Positions 5,436 through 9,936 of a DNA stretch of 9,936 nt are shown piece by piece; the first letter of the stretch is position 1, and every line of letters begins with the position of its first letter. This DNA is from Candidatus Omnitrophota bacterium. GTDB lineage: Bacteria; Omnitrophota; Gorgyraeia; Tantalellales; Tantalellaceae. The notes under the pieces were generated by a model. It was not told where the DNA came from, did not search any database, and saw only the letters and a list, made by a program, of their open reading frames with translations. The stretch spans positions 1 through 9,936 of the forward strand of contig JAGLIU010000240.1 in assembly GCA_023142805.1 (NCBI GenBank), written 5' to 3'. The translations under genes were made by a program, and so were the position numbers.

Positions 5436-6509
5436 ATGCGATTTATTTCGATTATAAACAGCATATTTTATGAGGCATATTTACTTTTAGACAGGATGTC
5501 GCCGTATATTCTATTTGGTTTTCTTTTTGCGGGTGTGTTTCATGCTTTTATCAGCACAGAGACGGTCAGTAATCATTTAGGTAAGAGAGATTTTCTATCC
5601 GTAATAAAAGCCGCTTTATTCGGTATACCTCTTCCGCTTTGTTCATGTTCGGTGATACCGGCGGCTATGTCATTGAAGAGGGAAGGGGCAAGTAAAGGAG
5701 CCCTACTTTCTTTTTTGATATCTACGCCTACATCCGGCGTTGATTCTATTTTTGCTACATATTCGCTTTTAGGAGGATTTTTTGCTTTATATAGAGTTAT
5801 AGCTTCTTTTTTGATAGGTACGTTCGCGGGGATATTTGCCAATATTGTAGGGAAGAATGATCCTGTGGACGCGAAAATGGAGGAAAGCAGGTGTAAATTT
5901 TGTGAAGAGAAAAACCCTTCTTCGCATGATCATAATGTGTTTCAAAAAATAAAAGGGATGTTCAAATACGCGTTTGGTGAACTTTTATATGATTCCGGTC
6001 CGGCTTTGATGGTAGGTGTTTTTTTAGGAGGGATCATTGCTTATTTTATGCCTTCAGAATTTATTCATACCTATTTGGGGTCAGGTATCAAAGCAAAACT
6101 TGTAATGATGGTTGTAGGTATACCTATGTATGTGTGCGCTACCGCGTCCATTCCCATAGTCGCGTCTCTTTTGATGAAAGGTCTTGATCCCGGAGCTGCT
6201 TTCGTCTTTCTTGTATCCGGACCGGCTACGAATGTCGTTACTATGGCAGTTATAGGGAAGAACCTGGGAAAAAGAACCCTCCTGATCTATCTTATTTCTA
6301 TCATGGGTGGCAGTGTTCTCTTAGGTGTTTTGTTTGACAAAATAGCGACGCAGTTTTTTAATATAAATACGGTGATGTTTATGCGGCATCACCGGGGAAT
6401 GATTCCCGGGGATGTAAGTAATTATACGACTTTGGTGCTTATAGTATTGATATTGTGGAATATGATAAAACGCCGTAGTCGGGTGTACAGAAGATATTTC
6501 AAGGGGTAG
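5436..6509 (+). CDS. SO_0444/ArsP-type permease, probable Cu/Zn (or metalloid) exporter
   Basis: A 357-residue inner-membrane protein with about eight to ten hydrophobic segments in two related halves. The first half carries GIPLPLCSCSVIPAA (C69, C71) and FLISTPTSGVDSI. The second carries GIPMYVCATASIPI (C234) and FLVSGPATNVV. This is the ArsP_1/DUF318 permease pattern; the CSCS version with TPTSGVDSI is the form annotated as SO_0444-family Cu/Zn efflux. Between the halves, a hydrophilic loop holds CKFC (C153, C156) and HDH (H164, H166), a plausible metal-binding site. A later HHRGMIPG segment adds more histidines. GAAGAGG precedes the ATG. It is followed at 69 bases by ccdA, so metal export and envelope thiol redox seem linked. 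The substrate is not proven by sequence: organoarsenicals, copper, zinc or other thiophilic metals are options. Confidence 0.85.
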   Translation: MRFISIINSIFYEAYLLLDRMSPYILFGFLFAGVFHAFISTETVSNHLGKRDFLSVIKAALFGIPLPLCSCSVIPAAMSLKREGASKGALLSFLISTPTSGVDSIFATYSLLGGFFALYRVIASFLIGTFAGIFANIVGKNDPVDAKMEESRCKFCEEKNPSSHDHNVFQKIKGMFKYAFGELLYDSGPALMVGVFLGGIIAYFMPSEFIHTYLGSGIKAKLVMMVVGIPMYVCATASIPIVASLLMKGLDPGAAFVFLVSGPATNVVTMAVIGKNLGKRTLLIYLISIMGGSVLLGVLFDKIATQFFNINTVMFMRHHRGMIPGDVSNYTTLVLIVLILWNMIKRRSRVYRRYFKG

Positions 6510-6578
6510 GGGAAAAGGAGAGGTTTGTCTAAGAAGGCGGACGTTGAGTAAAAGCCGGGGTTTCCAGAGGAGGAAAGA

Positions 6579-7277
6579 GTGGAAAATATAGCTTATTATA
6601 TGGAGAATATCTCAATAGTAACATATCTGGTTGTTTTTGCGGGAGGTGTGATCGCTTCTTTTACTCCGTGTGTGTATCCATTGATACCTATTATGGTAGG
6701 GGTGATCGGGACTAACAAAGAACAGTCTCGTTTGAAAAATTTTGTTTTGTCTTTAAATTATGTAATAGGCATGGCTATTACATTTTCGACATTAGGAGTG
6801 GTTGCCGCGGTGACGGGAAAATTGTTCGGACAGATCCAGTCTAACTACGCGGCACATCTTATTGTAGGTAATGTGATAATAGTATTTGCTCTTATGCTTT
6901 TAGATGTTATCCCCATGCCTGTTTTTTTTCTCAGTAAAGCCGGAGCCGGGAAAGTAATTAAAGGAGGAAATATTTTTTCAGCACTTTTCATGGGGGCAAT
7001 ATCCGGGTTTGTAGCGGCACCCTGCACCGCGGCAGTACTTGCGGCATTATTGACCTATGTCGCGACTACACAAAATGTTGTTTTTGGGTTCTCATTGCTT
7101 TTTGTTTTTGCCATAGGGTTAGGAACACTTTTGATGTTAATAGGTACTTTCGCGGGGATCTTAAAAGCGATGCCTAAAACAGAGAAATTTATGGAAGTGA
7201 TGCAAAAGGTTCTCGCGTTCGGGATGATCCTTTTGGGCGAATATTATATATTTAAAGCGGGCATGTTGAATTTTTGA
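6579..7277 (+). CDS. ccdA: CcdA/DsbD-type transmembrane thiol electron transporter
   Basis: A 232-residue membrane protein with about six helices that carries reducing equivalents from cytosolic thioredoxin-like proteins to envelope thioredoxins. The two essential cysteines are present, each in its family setting: ASFTPCVYPLIP (C31) at the end of the first helix and FVAAPCTAAVLAALL (C149) in the second half. It lacks the periplasmic domains of full DsbD, so it is the short CcdA form. The start is GTG 6579, preceded at 5 bases by AGAGGAGG; the in-frame ATG at 6600 would cut into the N-terminus and has no such site. The next gene, 33 bases on, encodes a thioredoxin-like lipoprotein that is its natural partner. 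The expected cytosolic donor would be a thioredoxin or the glutaredoxin encoded upstream. Confidence 0.92.
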   Translation: MENIAYYMENISIVTYLVVFAGGVIASFTPCVYPLIPIMVGVIGTNKEQSRLKNFVLSLNYVIGMAITFSTLGVVAAVTGKLFGQIQSNYAAHLIVGNVIIVFALMLLDVIPMPVFFLSKAGAGKVIKGGNIFSALFMGAISGFVAAPCTAAVLAALLTYVATTQNVVFGFSLLFVFAIGLGTLLMLIGTFAGILKAMPKTEKFMEVMQKVLAFGMILLGEYYIFKAGMLNF

Positions 7278-7310
7278 TAGAACTTATATGCAAAAAAAGG
7301 GAGAATGGTC

Positions 7311-7784
7311 GTGAGAATTAAAACTATATTTTCGATTATAATTGTTATGACGCTTATGATAAGCGCGTGTTCAAATGTTGAAAGTCAGGGGTTTGGAAAA
7401 GCGCCGAATTTTACATTAAGTAAATCCGGTGGTGGAGAGATAACCTTATCGGAAGAGCTCAAAGGTAGGCAGGCTGTTTTGGTGTTTTTCGCTACATGGT
7501 GCCCGTCCTGCGTAACAAAAGTTCCGGCGATTAACGAGTTTTATGAAAGATATAGGGATAAGGTTTCCGTAATGGGCGTGAATATACAGGAAAGTGATTC
7601 TAGAATTCAGAGTTTTATTAATAAAAAAGGCGTGAAGTATCCGATCTTTCTGGATTCTGAAGGGAAAGTCGCGGGACTTTACGGTATCAGAGGTATCCCG
7701 GCTGTTTTTGTTGTTAATTCCGGTGGAGAGATCGTGTATCAGGGGCATTCTATAGAAGAAGCCGGAAATAAATTGAGTTTATAA
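7311..7784 (+). CDS. TlpA/ResA-type lipoprotein thioredoxin
   Basis: An extracytoplasmic thiol-disulfide oxidoreductase. Residues 1-19 are a signal peptide (MRIKT, then a hydrophobic IFSIIIVMTLM) ending in the lipobox ISA-C20, so the mature protein should be lipid-anchored. Then comes a TlpA/AhpC-TSA thioredoxin fold: GKAPNFTLSKSGGGEITLSE, FFATWCPSC with the redox pair C64/C67, and the cis-proline loop GIRGIPAVFVV. GTG 7311 is preferred because GGGAG lies 7 bases before it; the in-frame ATG at 7305 is only a base or two from the same site and would give a slightly longer signal peptide. It lies 33 bases after ccdA, the likely electron source. Candidate jobs are keeping apocytochromes, metal-binding proteins or the exporter's exposed thiols reduced; no cytochrome maturation genes are visible to decide. 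Confidence 0.9.
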   Translation: MRIKTIFSIIIVMTLMISACSNVESQGFGKAPNFTLSKSGGGEITLSEELKGRQAVLVFFATWCPSCVTKVPAINEFYERYRDKVSVMGVNIQESDSRIQSFINKKGVKYPIFLDSEGKVAGLYGIRGIPAVFVVNSGGEIVYQGHSIEEAGNKLSL

Positions 7785-7792
7785 CAAAGAAG

Positions 7793-7817
7793 AAACAGCG
7801 AGCTGTTTTACTTTATT
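7793..7817 (+). terminator. Weak terminator-like hairpin after the lipoprotein gene
   Basis: AAACAG (7793-7798) pairs with CTGTTT (7803-7808) around a CGAG tetraloop, followed by a T-rich but interrupted tail. It starts 8 bases after the tlpA-like stop and is the first candidate end for the long operon. The short stem makes it inefficient. Confidence 0.4.
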
Positions 7818-7821
7818 ATCC

Positions 7822-7852
7822 CGAGTAAGGTATCCGAAGGATGCCGTGCTCG
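7822..7852. repeat. REP-like interrupted hairpin element
   Basis: CGAG-taa-GGTATCC-gaa-GGATGCC-gtg-CTCG folds into a seven-pair inner stem (one G-T wobble) with a GAA loop, a symmetrical 3x3 internal loop and a four-pair outer stem. It is flanked by ATCC and ACATGAC. GC content is higher than the surroundings and there is no T-run. The compact form resembles repetitive extragenic palindromes spread through many genomes. No second copy is in this window, so dispersal cannot be shown here. Confidence 0.5.
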
Positions 7853-7872
7853 ACATGACAAGATTTAAGCTA

Positions 7873-7902
7873 TTTGTATAAACACGTTTTTGGACATACA
7901 AA
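7873..7902. promoter_or_regulatory. Spaced inverted repeat upstream of the Rrf2 regulator
   Basis: TTTGTAT (7873-7879) and ATACAAA (7896-7902) are perfect inverted copies separated by 16 bases, about 65 bases before the Rrf2 start. Position suits an autoregulatory operator. Its half-sites share only ATAC/GTAT with the palindrome before rubredoxin. I see no convincing promoter in 7860-7960 to align it with. Confidence 0.3.
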
Positions 7903-7967
7903 ACTTAATAGTTCCCAAAAAGATTATTGTTAGTACTGTTATCGTCGTTATTTGAATAGGAGTTGAG

Positions 7968-8363
7968 TTGAAGCTGATCACAAAAGATACGGGTTATGCT
8001 ATCAGGGCTTTAAATTGTATATCCGGTGTCGAAGGACAGATAGTAACTGTAAGTGATCTTGCTGAGAGATTGGATATACCCAGGCCGTTCTTGCGAAAAA
8101 TACTGCAGGTACTTAAAAAAAAAGGAATTTTGGATTCATATAAAGGAAAAAATGGGGGCTTTGTCCTTTCTGTTGATCCGGAAAAAATAACGGTTCTTGG
8201 TCTTATTGAGATCTTTCAGGGTAAGTTTTGCCTCAAAGAACATGTTTTTTACGGAAAGAGGTGTTCTTATTTTAAGAACTGTTCTTTAAAAAAAAAGATA
8301 GATATTTTGGAAACGCGCGTTGCCGGTGAATTAAAGGCTATTACGATAGGATCTTTGACATAG
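7968..8363 (+). CDS. Rrf2-family transcriptional regulator with Fe-S-type cysteines
   Basis: A 131-residue winged-helix regulator of the IscR/NsrR/RsrR group. The N-terminus MKLITKDTGYAIRAL, the HTH stretch VSDLAERLDIPRPFLRKILQVLKKKGIL and the wing SYKGKNGGFVLSVDPEKITVLGLIEIFQG follow the family closely. Three cysteines follow, C88, C99 and C105 (C-x10-C-x5-C); IscR and NsrR have three cysteines here with the same final x5 spacing, so it likely holds a [2Fe-2S] or [4Fe-4S] cluster sensing Fe-S status, oxidants or nitric oxide. The start is TTG 7968 with AGGAG 5 bases upstream; a weak start suggests low levels. Lying just after the redox operon, with Fe-S genes at the other end, it is the best local candidate for binding the 1651-1675 palindrome, but no direct evidence links them. 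Confidence 0.92.
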   Translation: MKLITKDTGYAIRALNCISGVEGQIVTVSDLAERLDIPRPFLRKILQVLKKKGILDSYKGKNGGFVLSVDPEKITVLGLIEIFQGKFCLKEHVFYGKRCSYFKNCSLKKKIDILETRVAGELKAITIGSLT

Positions 8364-8416
8364 ATTTATTAGTAGTACCTGTCATGTTAAACCCGATTGA
8401 GAAGAAGTACGTAAGG

Positions 8417-8475
8417 AGAGATATGTTTAGAAATCACCGGAGGACAACGTTGGGGATATCTCTTTTTATTTTTTT
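8417..8475 (+). terminator. Long-loop hairpin plus T-run after the Rrf2 gene
   Basis: AGAGATAT (8417-8424) pairs with ATATCTCT (8456-8463), extendable by a G-T pair, and is followed by T5-A-T7 (8463-8475). The 31-base loop is longer than in usual terminators, so it may be a regulated attenuator rather than a plain terminator. It lies about 55 bases after the Rrf2 stop. The 5' arm contains part of the ribosome-binding site of a possible small peptide. Confidence 0.4.
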
Positions 8476-8482
8476 CTTGTAA
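8423..8482 (+). CDS. Possible 19-residue hydrophobic small peptide
   Basis: ATG 8423 is preceded by a good Shine-Dalgarno (AAGGAGAG, 8413-8420) and opens a 19-codon frame ending at TAA 8480. The peptide has a basic N-terminus (FRNHRR) and a hydrophobic end rich in Phe, Ile and Leu (GISLFIFFL), like a minimal membrane peptide or a leader peptide. Its Phe/Leu/Ile codons are the T-run of the hairpin above, so the composition may simply reflect a terminator. The overlap of ribosome-binding site and stem would let folding control translation. Low confidence without conservation data. Confidence 0.25.
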   Translation: MFRNHRRTTLGISLFIFFL

Positions 8483-8504
8483 TGTCACCAAAACTTGGTA
8501 AAAT
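8477..8504 (+). promoter_or_regulatory. Candidate promoter for the aldolase gene
   Basis: TTGTAA (8477-8482) and TAAAAT (8499-8504, five of six consensus) are separated by 16 bases, giving a leader of about 130 bases before the aldolase start. It is the best pair I can find in 8476-8630. It overlaps the first copy of the CCAA-N3-TTGGTA repeat, which fits an operator. Confidence 0.4.
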
Positions 8505-8519
8505 ATCCAAGAGTTGGTA
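8488..8519. repeat. Tandem CCAA-N3-TTGGTA motifs, candidate operator pair
   Basis: CCAAAACTTGGTA (8488-8500) and CCAAGAGTTGGTA (8507-8519) match at 11 of 13 positions, 19 bases apart start to start. Each is itself a small dyad (CCAA-N3-TTGG). They cover the spacer, the -10 box and the expected start site of the candidate aldolase promoter, as a repressor-binding pair would. Confidence 0.45.
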
Positions 8520-8521
8520 TC

Positions 8522-8548
8522 GGATGTCCTGTTCAGGGATATCCTGTT
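8522..8548. repeat. Direct repeat GGAT(G/A)TCCTGTT, two copies
   Basis: Twelve-base copies at 8522-8533 and 8537-8548 differ at one base and are spaced by three (CAG), giving a 15-base period. The second has the palindromic core GGATATCC. They follow directly on the CCAA-N3-TTGG pair in the leader of the aldolase gene. They may be a second regulator site or a local duplication. The remaining leader, 8549-8624, shows nothing else I can support. Confidence 0.4.
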
Positions 8549-8639
8549 TACAGATGAGTAGTTAAAGAACTGAATGTTTTAAGAATAACAGGGGGAGGTT
8601 CTCAAATTAACGTCCCTATGTAATGAAAGGATGAGAATA

Positions 8640-9611
8640 ATGCATAGTTACAAAGATTTAGGTTTGTCGAACACCAAAGATATGTACGCGAAGGCTGTTG
8701 ACGGAAAATATGCCATACCCGGGTACAATTTCAATAACATGGAGCAACTACAGGCCATAATCACAGCTTGTATAGAAACGAATTCTCCCGTTATTTTACA
8801 GGTTTCTTCCGGAGCAAGGAAATACGCTAATCAGATCTTGTTGAGGCATATGGCGAATGGCGCGATGGATATAGTTAAAGACGCCGGGAGTAATATCCCT
8901 GTCGCGTTACATCTTGATCACGGAGACACTTATGAATTATGTGTGTCCTGTATAGAGTCGGGGTTTTCATCCGTTATGATAGATGGTTCGGCGCATTCTT
9001 TTGAGGACAATATAGTTCTCACAAAGAAAGTTGTCGCGTACGCTCATCAGCATGATGTTACGGTAGAAGGTGAACTTGGCGTTCTTGCCGGGATAGAAGA
9101 TGATGTTCAGCATGAAGTAACACACTACACAAAACCCGAAGAAGTTGAAGAGTTTGTGTCTAAAACGGGTGTAGATAGTCTGGCGATCTCCATAGGCACA
9201 TCACACGGCGCGTATAAGTTTAAACTTAAGCCGGGGGAAGAGGTGCCGCCTTTAAGATTCGATATTCTCGAAGATGTAGAGAAAAGACTTCCCGGATTTC
9301 CGATAGTTCTTCACGGCGCGAGTTCTGTTGTTCCCGAATATGTTGAGATCATAAACAAATATGGCGGGCAATTGGATAATGCCGTAGGAGTGCCCGAAGA
9401 TCAGCTTTTAAAAGCTGCGAGATCATCGGTATGTAAAATAAATATAGATTCAGACGGACGTCTTGCTATGACAGCCAAGATAAGAGAGGTAATGGCGACT
9501 AAACCCGGAGAGTTCGACCCGAGAAAATATTTGGGCCCGGCGCGTGATGAACTTGTAAAAATGTACAAGCATAAGAACGAAAATGTTTTAGGTTCCGCTG
9601 GTAAATCCTAA
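8640..9611 (+). CDS. fba: Class II fructose-1,6-bisphosphate aldolase
   Basis: A zinc-dependent cytoplasmic aldolase that interconverts fructose-1,6-bisphosphate with dihydroxyacetone phosphate and glyceraldehyde-3-phosphate in glycolysis and gluconeogenesis. It has 323 residues from ATG 8640. Landmarks are YAIPGYNFNNMEQ and VILQVSSGARKYA, then LHLDHGD with the catalytic Asp93 and zinc-binding His94, followed by SVMIDGSAHSFEDN, VEGELG, IGTSHGAYK and IVLHGASS (further zinc and phosphate contacts), and KINIDSDGRLAMT. The whole matches the family end to end. ATG 8640 is preferred because GAAAGG lies 9 bases upstream and the protein family begins M-x-S-Y-K-x-L-G; the in-frame ATG at 8631 abuts that site. 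It has its own leader and a strong terminator, so it is a single-gene unit unrelated to the redox block except as neighbour. Confidence 0.97.
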   Translation: MHSYKDLGLSNTKDMYAKAVDGKYAIPGYNFNNMEQLQAIITACIETNSPVILQVSSGARKYANQILLRHMANGAMDIVKDAGSNIPVALHLDHGDTYELCVSCIESGFSSVMIDGSAHSFEDNIVLTKKVVAYAHQHDVTVEGELGVLAGIEDDVQHEVTHYTKPEEVEEFVSKTGVDSLAISIGTSHGAYKFKLKPGEEVPPLRFDILEDVEKRLPGFPIVLHGASSVVPEYVEIINKYGGQLDNAVGVPEDQLLKAARSSVCKINIDSDGRLAMTAKIREVMATKPGEFDPRKYLGPARDELVKMYKHKNENVLGSAGKS

Positions 9612-9644
9612 AAATAGCATGTGAACGGTTAAATGAATTGTACC

Positions 9645-9676
9645 AGGGGGCAAATATTTTTGCCCCCTTTTTATTT
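9645..9676 (+). terminator. Strong rho-independent terminator after the aldolase gene
   Basis: AGGGGGCAAA (9645-9654) and TTTGCCCCCT (9659-9668) form a perfect 10-pair stem with a TATT loop, followed by T5-A-T3. It lies 33 bases after the aldolase stop and is the clearest terminator in the window. Confidence 0.95.
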
Positions 9677-9699
9677 ACAGAGTAAAAAAGGATTGAATT

Positions 9700-9936
9700 A
9701 TGAAAGAATTGGTTATTTTCGGGATTGAAATACCTTCCTCGATATTTATTCCTGTTTTGTATTCTTTATGGGTAACTATATTTTTGATCGCGAAAAGGAT
9801 CTTTTTTGTTAATGTGCGCAGGTTCGCTAAAAGTACCGCTTTGAAGGCTGATGATGTATTGTTAAATGCTTTGGACCTGCCTGTAACGCTTCTTATTTTT
9901 GTAAGCGGAGTTACGGTTTTAGAGAATGTATTTCAC
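9700..9936 (+). CDS. Probable MscS-family mechanosensitive channel, 3'-truncated by window end
   Basis: The frame is open from ATG 9700 to the last base (79 codons), with AAAAAAGG 8 bases upstream. The visible part has an N-terminal hydrophobic segment (about residues 14-31, IPSSIFIPVLYSLWVTIFLIA). A basic linker with a KSTALKADDVLLNAL stretch follows, and then a second hydrophobic segment (LDLPVTLLIFVSGVTVL). The arrangement of a helix, a short stretch of the T-x-x-x-DD-x-LL type and then further helices is common in MscS-like channels ahead of the pore helix. The Gly/Ala-rich pore helix and cytoplasmic beta domain lie outside the window, so this stays a probable assignment. It is the first gene after the aldolase terminator; a promoter in the short gap is not obvious. 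Confidence 0.55.
   Translation, partial: MKELVIFGIEIPSSIFIPVLYSLWVTIFLIAKRIFFVNVRRFAKSTALKADDVLLNALDLPVTLLIFVSGVTVLENVFH

Noticed and set aside
8370..8416. Resemblance of TGTCATGT here to the ACATGAC flank of the REP-like element
   Set aside because: Only a few bases match and no inner stem is present, so it is not a second copy.
1..9936. CRISPR array, tRNA, rRNA, insertion sequence or phage genes
   Set aside because: I looked for regularly spaced repeats, transposase or integrase motifs and cloverleaf arms with GTTC-type loops, and found none that I could support.

Overview
The window looks like a piece of chromosome from a strictly or mostly anaerobic bacterium. The main reason is one dense block of genes typical of anaerobes coping with oxygen: a rubredoxin, a two-iron desulfoferrodoxin (superoxide reductase), a rubrerythrin and a second ferritin-like diiron protein. 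Composition is moderately AT-rich by eye. Several starts are GTG or TTG and most genes have purine-rich Shine-Dalgarno sequences. A lipoprotein signal and a periplasmic-type thioredoxin suggest a cell with an extracytoplasmic redox compartment. I cannot fix the taxon from sequence alone; a delta-proteobacterium-like or candidate-phylum anaerobe (for example Omnitrophota-like) would fit, and this is only a guess. All genes I can support are on the + strand.

Layout. (1) 1-1373: the C-terminal end of a NifU/Nfu-type Fe-S scaffold, overlapping by four bases (ATGA) a complete NifS-type cysteine desulfurase. (2) 1374-1717: an intergenic region with a weak AT hairpin, a possible promoter at 1506-1535, and a clear promoter at 1646-1673 whose spacer and -10 box lie inside a perfect 9-7-9 inverted repeat, very probably an operator. 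(3) 1718-5328: the oxidative-stress block, consisting of a short 46-residue rubredoxin (below the usual ORF cut-off), desulfoferrodoxin, rubrerythrin, ferritin-like protein, glutaredoxin-like protein, AhpF-like thioredoxin reductase and an Ogg2-type 8-oxoguanine DNA glycosylase. (4) 5329-7784: a 14-bp palindrome, then an SO_0444/ArsP-type metal-efflux permease, a CcdA-type transmembrane thiol transporter and a TlpA/ResA-type lipoprotein thioredoxin. (5) 7785-7967: a weak terminator hairpin, a REP-like interrupted hairpin and a spaced inverted repeat. (6) 7968-8363: an Rrf2-family regulator with three cysteines placed like Fe-S ligands. (7) 8364-8639: a hairpin plus T-run overlapping a possible 19-residue hydrophobic peptide, then two pairs of short direct repeats over a candidate promoter. 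(8) 8640-9611: class II fructose-bisphosphate aldolase, closed by an excellent terminator. (9) 9700-9936: the start of a probable MscS-family channel cut by the window end.

How the genes may work together. Desulfoferrodoxin reduces superoxide to peroxide. Rubrerythrin, and perhaps the second diiron protein, reduce peroxide, with rubredoxin as electron carrier. The flavoprotein reductase and the CxxC glutaredoxin supply thiol reducing power, and the DNA glycosylase removes oxidised guanine. The downstream half extends the theme to the envelope: CcdA could pass electrons from the cytosolic thiol pair to the lipoprotein thioredoxin, next to an exporter of thiophilic metals. The flanking NifU/NifS and the Cys-containing Rrf2 regulator suggest that Fe-S cluster status links these functions. 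That regulatory link is inference.
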